The notes under the pieces were generated by a model that worked only from the letters and a program-made list of their open reading frames with translations, did not search any database and was not told where the DNA came from. The position numbers and the translations under genes were made by a program. Positions 34,966-42,949 of a DNA stretch of 64,000 nt are shown here, in pieces (within the stretch, counting starts at the first letter, position 1; each line of letters starts with the position of its first letter). Source of the stretch: Planctomycetota bacterium (GTDB taxonomy: Bacteria; Planctomycetota; SZUA-567; H5-PLA8); assembly GCA_015075375.1 (NCBI GenBank), contig JABTUM010000001.1, forward strand, positions 2,041,201 through 2,105,200. Reading direction: 5' to 3'.

Positions 34966-35241
34966 GTGGCGAAGACGGTGGATTGGCCGGCCCCTGGAGC
35001 AGCGCCCGCCAGGACCAGCGGCTGCGTCAAGGCCGGCGAATTGGCGCGCCGGACGGGTCTGACCCGCCAGGCGTTGCACCTGTACGTCCAGATGGGCCTC
35101 CTGCGTCCCTCGGAACTCACCAAAGGCGGGCAGCGCCTCTTCGGCGAAGAAGCCGTCGCGCGCGTCCAGTTGATCCGGAAGCTCTGCGCGAGCGGGTACA
35201 CCCTGCGGGACATCCGCGAGATCTTCCTGAAGGATCGCTGA
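34966..35241 (+). CDS. MerR-family-like DNA-binding protein
   Basis: The GTG at 34966 is chosen because AAGGAG lies five bases upstream; an ATG at 34939 in the same frame would add nine residues. The 91-residue product holds a MerR-type winged helix: KAGELARRTGLTRQALHLYV, MGLLRPSELTKGGQRLFGEE and ARVQLIRKLCASGYTLRDI. It has only the DNA-binding domain; the effector domain and long coiled coil of classic MerR proteins are absent. The next gene begins three bases after its stop, so it probably regulates the genes that follow, perhaps its own operon. Confidence 0.85.
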   Translation: MAKTVDWPAPGAAPARTSGCVKAGELARRTGLTRQALHLYVQMGLLRPSELTKGGQRLFGEEAVARVQLIRKLCASGYTLRDIREIFLKDR

Positions 35242-35243
35242 AC

Positions 35244-35963
35244 GTGGGGCGCGCCAAATTCCCGGTCCGCCGCGGGCTGGCCGCATGGGCGAGCCTGCTG
35301 TTGGCCGCGGCGTTGGGCGCGCAGGAAAGTCCGGAGCGCCTGCCCTGCCTGACGGCCACCGAGCGCGGCGACTTGCAGCAATGCCTGGCTGCGCTGGCCG
35401 AAGCCTTCCAGGCAGGCAACGCGGAAGCGGCGCTGAAGATGTTCGCGCCGCGGCACGACACGGATATGGAACGCCAGGAGCGCATTCGCGAGACCCTGGA
35501 ACGCGAGTTCGCGGCGTGCCGCTACTTGAGTCTCGAATTTCTGGATCAACCCGTGGTGGAAGATTGCCCGAACGAATCGACCTGGATCGTCTGGGTGCGC
35601 ATGCGGATCGGCTACGAAGACCGGAACACGAAGTTGACGCACACGTACCACCACAACGACACCTTCATCGTCACGCGCCTGGAAGACGGGCGCTTCCGGC
35701 TGGCCGATTCGCCCTGGTTCGACACGCTCGGCAAAAGGCAGCGCCTGGGGCTCCTGGGCGATGTGGCGCTTCTGGCGATCGGGATGCTGGCGGCGCTCGC
35801 ATTTTGGGTCTGGATGGGCTTCGAGGCGCATTGGCTGCGCCCGCGCAGTCATGCCTGGCGCCTGATTGTCGTCCTGCTGCCGCTGCTGGGTGCGATCGCG
35901 TTCTTCGCGGCGAAGTACGTGCCCGAATGGCAGCGCCGCAGACACTTGGGCATCGCAACGTAG
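35244..35963 (+). CDS. exported NTF2-like protein with two C-terminal membrane helices
   Basis: A GTG at 35244 with AAGGA ten bases upstream gives 239 residues. An N-terminal signal-like segment (GLAAWASLLLAAALGAQE) is followed by a domain that resembles the NTF2/SnoaL fold (LAALAEAFQAGNAEAALKMF, TWIVWVRMRIGYEDR, HHNDTFIVTRLEDGRFRLAD, then SPWF). Two helices close the protein (LLGDVALLAIGMLAALAFWVW and LIVVLLPLLGAIAFFAA). I infer a membrane-bound protein with an extracytoplasmic NTF2-like domain; its ligand is unknown. It is coupled in position to the MerR-type gene and precedes the methyltransferase by ten bases. Confidence 0.72.
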   Translation: MGRAKFPVRRGLAAWASLLLAAALGAQESPERLPCLTATERGDLQQCLAALAEAFQAGNAEAALKMFAPRHDTDMERQERIRETLEREFAACRYLSLEFLDQPVVEDCPNESTWIVWVRMRIGYEDRNTKLTHTYHHNDTFIVTRLEDGRFRLADSPWFDTLGKRQRLGLLGDVALLAIGMLAALAFWVWMGFEAHWLRPRSHAWRLIVVLLPLLGAIAFFAAKYVPEWQRRRHLGIAT

Positions 35964-35973
35964 AGGGTACGAC

Positions 35974-36888
35974 ATGGGCCGCCGGGAGGAGTTTCGCGAA
36001 GCGATGGCCGGCGGGCGCATCCTGCTGGCCGACGGCGCGTGGGGCACCGAACTCCAGAAACTCGGGCTCGACACCGGCGATTGCCCCGAAGCCTGGAACG
36101 TCGACCGGCCGGACGAAATCCGCAAGCTCACGCGCGCTTACGCCGAAGCCGGCGCCGACCTGCTCATGACCAACACCTTCGGCGGAAACCGCTTCCGCCT
36201 GCGCGCGCTCGAACATCACGGCAAGGTCGCGGCGTACAACCGGGCCGGAGCGGCGATCGCGCGCGAGGTCGCCGACGCGCACGGAAAGTGGGTCGCGGCG
36301 AGCGTCGGACCCACGGGCGAATTGATCGAGCCGCGCGGGCTGGCCAGCCGCCGCCAGATGTACGAGGCCTTTCGCGAGCAGCTCGAAGCGCTGAAAGCCG
36401 GCGGCGTCGATGCGGTCATGGTCGAGACGATGTCCGACCCCGAAGAGATGCGCGTGGCGGCGCAAGCGGCGAAGGATCTCGAACTCTACTGCTTCGCTAC
36501 GATGACCTTCAACCCCGGCCCGGACGGCTACCGGACCTACACGGGCGTGACCGTCGCCGAGGCCGCGCAGGCGCTGAACGAATGCGCCGCCGACGCCGCG
36601 GGCACCAACTGCGGCACGGGCTTGGCCGACATGATCCACGTGGTCCGGCAGATGCGGCCGCTGACCCGCAAGCCGTTGCTGGTGCAAGCCAACGCCGGAC
36701 TGCCGCAGACCGTGAACGGGAAACTGGTTTACGGCGATAAGCCCGCGCATATGGCGGCGCTTTTGCCCGACCTGATCGCGGCCGGCGCGCAGGTCGTCGG
36801 CGGCTGCTGCGGCACGACGCCCGAACACGTCAAAGCTTTCCGCGCCGTGGCGGATGCCCTGAACGCCCAGCGTGGTCCCTCCGCATGA
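35974..36888 (+). CDS. homocysteine S-methyltransferase family protein
   Basis: This 304-residue protein is a complete stand-alone Hcy-binding domain. It starts with ILLADGAWGTELQK, a typical first barrel strand, and has MTNTFGGNRFRL. The zinc ligands of the family are visible as the Cys in GTNCGTG and the pair in VVGGCCGTTPEH near the C-terminus. Enzymes of this fold move a methyl group to homocysteine to form methionine; the donor (S-methylmethionine, betaine or methyl-folate with other MetH domains) cannot be read from this domain. B12 and folate domains of MetH are absent. The stop overlaps the MFS gene (ATGA). Confidence 0.9.
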   Translation: MGRREEFREAMAGGRILLADGAWGTELQKLGLDTGDCPEAWNVDRPDEIRKLTRAYAEAGADLLMTNTFGGNRFRLRALEHHGKVAAYNRAGAAIAREVADAHGKWVAASVGPTGELIEPRGLASRRQMYEAFREQLEALKAGGVDAVMVETMSDPEEMRVAAQAAKDLELYCFATMTFNPGPDGYRTYTGVTVAEAAQALNECAADAAGTNCGTGLADMIHVVRQMRPLTRKPLLVQANAGLPQTVNGKLVYGDKPAHMAALLPDLIAAGAQVVGGCCGTTPEHVKAFRAVADALNAQRGPSA

Positions 36889-38156
36889 CCGCCTCCCGCC
36901 GCCACGCCACGCTCGCCATTGTCAGCATGCTGCACGGAGCCACTCACCTGCATTGGGTGCTCCTGCAGCCGCTCAATCCCGAGATCATGACGTTCTTCGG
37001 GCTTACGCAGGATAAGCAGATCGGGCTCCTGCACACCGTCTTCCTCATCCTTTACGCGGCCAGCAATCTGGTCGCGGGCATCCTCGCTTCCCGCTTCGCT
37101 CCGCGCGGAATGCTGGCCGGCGGCCCGCTCGTGCAAGGCGCGTGCATGGCGGCGATGTCGCTGCTTGGCCCCGGCGATTTCGGCTGGCTCATCGCGCTGC
37201 ACGGACTCGGCGCCGCGGCGGGCGGCTTGTATCACCCGCTGGCGAACTTGCTGCTGACGACCACCTATCCGCACGAGAAAGGCCAGGCGCTCGGCATCGC
37301 GGGCATCGGCGCTTCGGTCGCGTTCGTGGCGGCCCCTTGGAGCGCTTCCGCGCTGGTCCACCACGCCGGCTGGCACTGGCAGCAGGTCGCCTTCGCTTCC
37401 GGCTGCGTGGGGATGCTCTGCGGCGCCATCGCGTGGATCGGACTTCCGGCGCGGTCCTGCGACCACGAGGAAGGCCTGGTCCCGCTGCGGCCGCTGGATG
37501 CCGCGGGGGCCAGCATGCGCCCGTTATGGCTCTTCGTCGCGCTGGTGGTGGTCGTGATGGCCGGACGCGAGATGGGCAGTTGGGGCACCACGGCCAGCAC
37601 GCGGCAGTTCCTCGACAAGACCTTTGGCGCGCAAGCGCCCGACGCGGGACTGCTGCTGGCGCTGCTCTTCCTGCCCGGGCTGATCATCCAGCCGGTGGTG
37701 GGCAAACTGAGCGACCGGATGCACCGCGAACTGGTCCTGGGCGTCACTATGCTGGCCATGGCCGGCGCGCTGGTGCTGATGCCGCGCGTCCCGCCGGGCT
37801 GGCTGTGGCTGCCCTACATGCTTCTGGGCGCGGCGATGCAGGCCAACGTCCCGACGCTGGAAGCGCTGGTGGCCGACCGTGCGCCGCTGCGGCTGCGTGG
37901 GCTGGTCTTCGGCGTGATGATCACCAGCGGCATTGCGATCGGATCGGGCGGCCCGATCCTGGCGGGCGCGCTGGCCGATGCCGGCGGGCGCCGGCCCGAA
38001 GCGTATGCGCAAGTCTTCGGCTTACTGGCGGCCCTCTGCGCGGCCTCGGCCGTGATGTGCGCGGCGCTGCGCCCGGCGGCGCGAGCGCTGGGGCTCCTCT
38101 CCGTTCCCCCGCCGCCAGAAGCCGTGCCTGCGGTTCGCGGCGGCGCAGGGGATTAA
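36885..38156 (+). CDS. MFS transporter, fosmidomycin-resistance (Fsr)-like
   Basis: The 423-residue protein has about twelve membrane segments, for example LLHTVFLILYAASNLVAGIL, GMLAGGPLVQGACMAAMSLL and LLLALLFLPGLIIQPVVG. The N-terminal HGATHLHWVLLQPLNPEI and the later GLYHPLANLLLTT resemble the HG..H and HP motifs of Fsr-type MFS exporters. The cargo is unknown. The gene overlaps the methyltransferase stop by four bases, so export or uptake of a methyl-group donor or product is a reasonable inference. Confidence 0.85.
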   Translation: MTASRRHATLAIVSMLHGATHLHWVLLQPLNPEIMTFFGLTQDKQIGLLHTVFLILYAASNLVAGILASRFAPRGMLAGGPLVQGACMAAMSLLGPGDFGWLIALHGLGAAAGGLYHPLANLLLTTTYPHEKGQALGIAGIGASVAFVAAPWSASALVHHAGWHWQQVAFASGCVGMLCGAIAWIGLPARSCDHEEGLVPLRPLDAAGASMRPLWLFVALVVVVMAGREMGSWGTTASTRQFLDKTFGAQAPDAGLLLALLFLPGLIIQPVVGKLSDRMHRELVLGVTMLAMAGALVLMPRVPPGWLWLPYMLLGAAMQANVPTLEALVADRAPLRLRGLVFGVMITSGIAIGSGGPILAGALADAGGRRPEAYAQVFGLLAALCAASAVMCAALRPAARALGLLSVPPPPEAVPAVRGGAGD

Positions 38157-38212
38157 AGCCGCCGCCCCTGATCTTGCCGCCCTTCGCGGAAAGCGATACA
38201 CCCCTCGTTAAC

Positions 38213-38746
38213 ATGGCACGCACGAACACCGCCAAGACCCCGCCCCCCGAGCCCGCACCTTCAGGGCGCTTCACCGTCTATTTCGCCGCGCCGCTTTTCA
38301 CGCTGCTCGAACGCCGCGCCAACCGCGCGCTCGCGAAGGCCATCATGCGCGAATGCCCGCAGGCGAAAATCGTGCTGCCCCAGGACTTCAAGCACGAAGG
38401 CAAATTCAACGACGCGCAGGCCTACGGGATCATCTTCCGCGACTGCGTGGGCGGCATCGACGCGGCCGACGCGATGATCGCGTGGCTCGACGGCCCTGAC
38501 GCCGACAGCGGGACGGCCTTCGAGGTCGGCTACGCGTTCGCCAAAGGAATCCCGGTCGTAGGAGTGCGCACCGATTTCCGGCAGAACCAGGAACTGGGCC
38601 TGAACATCATGCTCTCCCGGGCCTGCGCGGCCTTCGTGTACCGGCCCAGCTTCGCGGAAGATGTGGAAGGCTTGGCGCGGGATATCGCCCGGGCGCTCAA
38701 GAAGGTCGTCCGGCCGCGCGCGCCCGAAAAGAAAGGCAATGCATGA
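38213..38746 (+). CDS. nucleoside 2-deoxyribosyltransferase-like protein, first copy
   Basis: Starting at the ATG at 38213 the product is 177 residues. It has the family opening FTVYFAAPLFTLLERR and the segment GIDAADAMIAWLDGPDADSGTAFEVGYAFAKG, in which the Glu of AFEVGYA is at the catalytic position of nucleoside 2-deoxyribosyltransferases. A final VFRPS-like strand reads AAFVYRPSFAEDV. These enzymes exchange or hydrolyse the base of a 2'-deoxynucleoside. The stop overlaps the second copy (ATGA). Confidence 0.85.
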   Translation: MARTNTAKTPPPEPAPSGRFTVYFAAPLFTLLERRANRALAKAIMRECPQAKIVLPQDFKHEGKFNDAQAYGIIFRDCVGGIDAADAMIAWLDGPDADSGTAFEVGYAFAKGIPVVGVRTDFRQNQELGLNIMLSRACAAFVYRPSFAEDVEGLARDIARALKKVVRPRAPEKKGNA

Positions 38747-39144
38747 GCACCAAAAAAATTTACCTCTGCGGCCCGATCATGGACGCCGCGAACAAGGAAC
38801 AGAAGGATTGGCGTACCCGGAGCAAAGAGCGGCTGGCCGGGCGCTTTATCCTGCTCGACCCGATGCGCCGGAACTTCCGCGACAACGAACTCGACAGCGC
38901 CAACGAGATCGTCGAGTTCGACCTCGCCGACGTGCGCGAAGCGGACATCATTCTGGTCAACTACAGCAAGGCCAGCGTCGGAACCTCGATGGAAGTCTTC
39001 TACGCCAGCCACGATCTGGGCAAGTTCGTGATCGGCTTCTCGCCCTTCGACTTCAAGGATTGCTCGCCGTGGATGGTTCGCTTCTGCACGAAAATCCTGC
39101 CGAACCTGGAAGGCGCTTTGGAGTACATCGAGCGGCATTTTTAG
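38743..39144 (+). CDS. nucleoside 2-deoxyribosyltransferase-like protein, second copy
   Basis: The 133-residue product belongs to the same fold as its upstream neighbour but is a distant paralogue. It has the opening KKIYLCGPIMDAANKEQ, the strand ADIILVNYSKASVGTSMEVF with the Glu of SMEVFYA at the catalytic site, and the closing VIGFSPFDF. It is closer to the short two-layer NDT/DNPH1-like proteins. Because the genes overlap by ATGA the two products may form one complex; that is inferred. It ends six bases before the first copy of a dispersed repeat. Confidence 0.85.
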   Translation: MSTKKIYLCGPIMDAANKEQKDWRTRSKERLAGRFILLDPMRRNFRDNELDSANEIVEFDLADVREADIILVNYSKASVGTSMEVFYASHDLGKFVIGFSPFDFKDCSPWMVRFCTKILPNLEGALEYIERHF

Positions 39145-39150
39145 GTCGTA

Positions 39151-39186
39151 TGCACCGCAGAGTCGCGGAGCACGCAGAGAACGGCG
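39151..39186 (+). repeat. dispersed 36-base post-gene element, copy A
   Basis: This copy begins six bases after the stop of the second NDT-like gene. It is made of three near 9-base units of the CGCAGAG type and ends GCAGAGAACGGCG. It matches copy B (39752-39788, opposite strand) at 28 of 36 positions. Confidence 0.65.
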
Positions 39187-39202
39187 AAATTCGGGGCACA
39201 GC

Positions 39203-39730
39203 TCAGGCGCCGTAGCGCGCGATGCGGAAGGGCCGGTATTGTTCTTCGGCGAGTGCTATTGCTGGACCCATGACTCCATCGGCTTCGAATTTCAGCCTTT
39301 GACTCTCTTCCAGAGCTTTCTCACGATTGGACTTTTCCAGCCTTTGTAAGATCTGATAATACCACTCAAAATGCCATGTCACCCAGTTTCCCTCAGCGTA
39401 TTGGGCCGCTTCACGAATAAAAAACTTCCAATCGAAGTCGCCACGCTTATGCCGCTGAAACAAGCATCCAATGTAAAAATCCCCTAGCTTTCGAGAGCCG
39501 CCATTCACATTTGTCCAATAGGTCAGATGATATTGCACCGCATTTACCAGGTCATCCAGATGAGTCCGGCTCGCCAGATCGCAAAGCCACGGCGGCGGAA
39601 CCTCCACCGTCGCGATCAGTGCGTCGGCCCAAGGTTCGGTGAAGCGATAATCAATCAGCCTGGATTCAAGCATCTTGAGGATGTAACAGAGATCTTCCTC
39701 GCTGGGCCACTTGGGCGTATGCATACTCAT
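39203..39730 (-). CDS. unknown protein, AT-richer orphan gene
   Basis: From the ATG at 39730 the product has 175 residues; the frame is open further upstream to 39817, which would overlap the oxidoreductase gene. The sequence is rich in aromatic residues (LTYWTNVNGGSRKLGDFYIG, WVTWHFEWYYQILQRLEKS) and charged. No signal peptide or membrane segment is seen. I do not recognise the family. Base composition is near 50% G+C by eye, well below its neighbours, and codon use includes many A/T-ending codons. It sits alone between two inverted copies of the 36-base repeat, in the gap between convergent genes. This suggests a recent acquisition. An immunity or small enzyme role cannot be told from the sequence. 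Confidence 0.65.
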   Translation of the reverse strand: MSMHTPKWPSEEDLCYILKMLESRLIDYRFTEPWADALIATVEVPPPWLCDLASRTHLDDLVNAVQYHLTYWTNVNGGSRKLGDFYIGCLFQRHKRGDFDWKFFIREAAQYAEGNWVTWHFEWYYQILQRLEKSNREKALEESQRLKFEADGVMGPAIALAEEQYRPFRIARYGA

Positions 39731-39751
39731 ATTCTCAATGAAAAAGAGTAA

Positions 39752-39788
39752 GGCCGTTCTCCGCGCGCTCTGCGGCTCCGAGGTGAAC
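39752..39788 (-). repeat. dispersed 36-base post-gene element, copy B
   Basis: Read on the minus strand this copy starts GTTCACC four bases after the oxidoreductase stop and ends GCGGAGAACGGCC. It is inverted relative to copy A and has the same orientation toward its own upstream gene. Confidence 0.65.
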
Positions 39789-39792
39789 AGAC

Positions 39793-40794
39793 CTATCCCT
39801 TTATCGGATTGACCCACGTACCTTCCTTCGACGCGCGGTAGCAGGCTTCCATAGCGGCGTTGCGCGCGGCGGCTTCGCGGACGCCCACAAGCGACACGTC
39901 TTTCCCGTGCAGCGCATCCAAATACAGTTCGAACGCGTGCGGCCAGGCTTCAGGGAGTTTCGTCCACGGTTCTTTCCCGTCCGCGCCTTCGACTTTGGTG
40001 CTCTTGAAGAAAAGCTGACCGTTGTGGATGTGCGCGTGGCCCTCGGTGCCGCTGATCAATAGCGGAACGGGGTTGGCGTGATCGACCCAGCCGGCGGCGA
40101 GCGTCGCGACGAGGCCGCCGGGAAAGCGCAGCAGCGCTTCGCCGTATTCGTCGCAGTCGCCGTAACGCCCAGTGGCGACGCCGATGTGCGCGGCGACCGA
40201 CTCCGGCTCGCCCAAGAGCCACATCAACAGGTCGAGGCTGTGTGTGCCCAGGTCCCCGAACGCGCCGCAGCCGGCGATCTTCGGATCGGCCATCCAGCGC
40301 CACTCCGTATCGAACCAGCCGCCCAGCGAACCGGTGTGGCAGTTGCTCCCCCGAGCGCGCGTGATCTTGCCGAACGCGCCGGCTTGGATTTGCTCACGGA
40401 TGAACAGATGCTGCGCGTTGCCGCGGTTGAAGTACCCGGTCTGGAAGATCACGCCCGCGTCTTCGATGGCCTTGGCCATCCGATACGCATCGGCCGCCGC
40501 GAAGCCCAGAGGTTTCTCCACGAATAGGTGCTTCTTGGCCTTGGCCGCGGCCACGACCAGTTCCTCGTGCCGGTTGGTCTCGCTGCAAACGACCACCCCG
40601 CGAATGTTCACGTCGGCAAGAATCGCACTCAAATCGGCGACGACCGGAGCGTTCAGGTCCTTCGCGCGGCGCTGTGCGGTATCGGCATTGGGATCCCAGA
40701 CGGCCGCGACCTTCACGTCGGTCCGGGCGTTCAAGCGTTTCACGAAACCGGGCGTATGAATGTGCGTCCCGCCCACGAGCGCTACCTGGATCAT
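39793..40794 (-). CDS. Gfo/Idh/MocA family oxidoreductase
   Basis: This 333-residue protein has an N-terminal Rossmann fold for NAD(P) (IQVALVGGTHIHTPGFVKRL, where the usual glycine-rich turn is replaced by GGTHIHTPG). The family motif EKPLG follows (KKHLFVEKPLGF) with the conserved Lys. The substrate domain has GAFGDLGTHSLDLLMWLLG, the pattern holding the catalytic His and Asp. Such enzymes oxidise or isomerise sugars and related alcohols. It runs convergently to the NDT-like genes. Its own promoter should be in 40795-40971, which is shared with the divergent gene. Confidence 0.9.
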   Translation of the reverse strand: MIQVALVGGTHIHTPGFVKRLNARTDVKVAAVWDPNADTAQRRAKDLNAPVVADLSAILADVNIRGVVVCSETNRHEELVVAAAKAKKHLFVEKPLGFAAADAYRMAKAIEDAGVIFQTGYFNRGNAQHLFIREQIQAGAFGKITRARGSNCHTGSLGGWFDTEWRWMADPKIAGCGAFGDLGTHSLDLLMWLLGEPESVAAHIGVATGRYGDCDEYGEALLRFPGGLVATLAAGWVDHANPVPLLISGTEGHAHIHNGQLFFKSTKVEGADGKEPWTKLPEAWPHAFELYLDALHGKDVSLVGVREAAARNAAMEACYRASKEGTWVNPIKG

Positions 40795-40971
40795 CGATCG
40801 GCTCCTTAATGGTGCATGACTGGCAACGAAGCAAGCAGGCTAGCCGATGCGACCGGAGCGTCACGGACCTTTTGCGACCCGACTTGCACGGATCGTCCGG
40901 GGCCTGACAATCGTCCTGAAGAAGGCCGCCGCGCCAAGCGTCGGTCTCACGTTCGAGGACCGCACGCAGCG

Positions 40972-42813
40972 ATGAATTCTTTCTTCAAGAGGTGGATGGC
41001 AAGCCTGATCCTTTGCGCGTGCGCCGTGTGCGCGCAGGACGTGCCGCCACGGCCTTCGCCGCATCCGGCGGCAGCGCGCGTACCCGCGTTCGCCTTCGCG
41101 GCGCTCCGGTTTCCGAACCTCGGCCAGCCCCTCGACGGCTTCGCGGCCTATTGCAGCACCATCGTGGGCAACAGCGGCGCGCTGGGAAAGCTCTTCCTGT
41201 CCAGCGCCTTGTTCCCGGTCTCGATCCATCCCGGCGACGGGATCGCTCAGGATCAGCCTGCGGCGGTCTACTGGATCGACCCGGCGCGCGCAGGGCGGAC
41301 ATTCGACGTGGCCCTTAGCTTGCCCGTCGCCGACGCGGCGCGTTTTCGCGCGGCCCTTAAGGAAGCGTACGGGGCCGAAGGCGACGATGAAAAGCTCGGC
41401 TTTTCGATCATGCAAGGCGTCGGCCAGAAAGATCGCACCTTTGTCGTGCGCTTGGGCGCAGGACGCGCCTGGTTGGCCCCGAATGCGGAGTTGCTGGACG
41501 CGCTGATCCGCCACGAAGCGGCGGCGCCGCCGGACGATGCCACGGACGAAGTGGCGCTGGACGCCGATCTCGATGCGCTGCGCAAGACCTACGGTCCCGT
41601 ACTGGGACAGTACCTTGCCTTCGCATCCTTCATGTCGCAAGCGTTGCTGCCCGAAGCCGCGCCGGCCTTGTCCGAAATTTCGAAGCACGCGCTGCCCACG
41701 TGGGAGCAATTGGGCGCGCTGACGCTGCGCCTGCGCTTCGATGGGACGACCGCCTGCTTGGGCGGGCGGCTGCACGCGCACGCGGGTACGGCGCTGGCGG
41801 ATTTCTGGGACGCCCGCGCGCCCAAGATGGGCGCCGATCTGGCTAAGCTCCTCCCGGCGGGGACGCCTTTCTTCGCCCAATTGCCGAATCACGATCTGGC
41901 CTTTCTGGACTTGGCCGTGCGGGAAGCCTTCCGCCTCGCGCTGAAGCTCGAAAGCCCCGAAGCGCGCAAAGCGCTGGCCGTCTGGCGGCAAGCCATGGCG
42001 CAACTGGCGCATGCCGCCGAACGCGCCGCCTCCGTGAGCCTGCTGCCCGCGCCGGGCGGCAAACTTCGCATCGCGATGGCGCTGGATACCCAGAACCCCG
42101 ACGCGGCGGCGAAAGCGCTGGAGGCGTACCTGCAGGCCGTAACCGCCGCAGGCGGCGAAAGCTTGCGCTCGGCGCTGAACTTGCCCAAAAACGCGCCCGC
42201 TCCGCTGGTCCTGAACGCCTTACCGGCCGAAACCCACGGCGCGCGCAGCATCGCCGGCTTCGCCTTGGACTTCGCGCCGGGCCTGCCGCTCCCTGAGGGC
42301 CTGCGCGCGGCCTTGGCGCGGGCGACCGGATGGCCGCTGACGATTCAGATCGTGCGCACCGAAGCCGGCGTGCTGGCCGTGGCCGGCGTCGACGCGCTCG
42401 GCACGGCGCGCGAACTGCTCGACCTGAGCGCCGGCGATCCGGTACAGAGCCTCGCCGGGCATGCCGTCTTGAAGGACGAGCTTGCCGCACTCGCCGAAGG
42501 GGTGGACCTCTGGACGCGCGTAAACCTGCTGGCCACCGCGGCGATGCTGCTCGAAGCGTGGGTTCCGCCGGACACGCTGGATTTCGAAGCGATCACGCGC
42601 CGGCTTTCGGACGCGGCGGTGCGGGTGCGGCTCGAAACCGGCGGCCAATGCGCCGGCCTTGAAATCCGCGCTCCCGCCGAATCGATCGAAGCGCTGATGG
42701 AAGCCTACCTGCGCCTCAAGCGCAGGGGCATCGACCCGCTGACGCTGCTGCTGCATGCCCGGCCGGGCGGCGGGACCGTCCCCGCGCCGCTGCCGCCTCC
42801 GCCCGACGAGTAG
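40972..42813 (+). CDS. exported protein of unknown function
   Basis: From the ATG at 40972, preceded by GAGGA, the product has 613 residues and a signal peptide (FFKRWMASLILCACAVCAQD). The mature part is Ala-rich with alternating helices and strands (FDVALSLPVADAARFRAALKEAYG, LALKLESPEARKALAVWRQAM, LTIQIVRTEAGVLAVAGVDA) and a Pro-rich end. It resembles hypothetical exported proteins common in planctomycete-type genomes, but I do not recognise a domain. It is divergent from the oxidoreductase and is followed by the PLP enzyme 136 bases later. Confidence 0.72.
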   Translation: MNSFFKRWMASLILCACAVCAQDVPPRPSPHPAAARVPAFAFAALRFPNLGQPLDGFAAYCSTIVGNSGALGKLFLSSALFPVSIHPGDGIAQDQPAAVYWIDPARAGRTFDVALSLPVADAARFRAALKEAYGAEGDDEKLGFSIMQGVGQKDRTFVVRLGAGRAWLAPNAELLDALIRHEAAAPPDDATDEVALDADLDALRKTYGPVLGQYLAFASFMSQALLPEAAPALSEISKHALPTWEQLGALTLRLRFDGTTACLGGRLHAHAGTALADFWDARAPKMGADLAKLLPAGTPFFAQLPNHDLAFLDLAVREAFRLALKLESPEARKALAVWRQAMAQLAHAAERAASVSLLPAPGGKLRIAMALDTQNPDAAAKALEAYLQAVTAAGGESLRSALNLPKNAPAPLVLNALPAETHGARSIAGFALDFAPGLPLPEGLRAALARATGWPLTIQIVRTEAGVLAVAGVDALGTARELLDLSAGDPVQSLAGHAVLKDELAALAEGVDLWTRVNLLATAAMLLEAWVPPDTLDFEAITRRLSDAAVRVRLETGGQCAGLEIRAPAESIEALMEAYLRLKRRGIDPLTLLLHARPGGGTVPAPLPPPPDE

Positions 42814-42949
42814 CACCAAGGCGCCGTTTGCCGCCGCCGCGTTATTCTGCGTTCCATCGTCCGCGCAAAAGACCTATCATTTCGTCCTTCTCCGCATGCT
42901 TCGCGTTCACGGCGGTGCATGCCGTCCCTTTTCCGGAGGTAGCGCTCCC

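Noticed and set aside
39151..39788. Insertion sequence or transposon reading of the inverted repeat pair
   Set aside because: The enclosed gene shows no transposase motif, and no target duplication is visible. A third repeat copy after accA stands alone, so the repeats are not simply the ends of one element.
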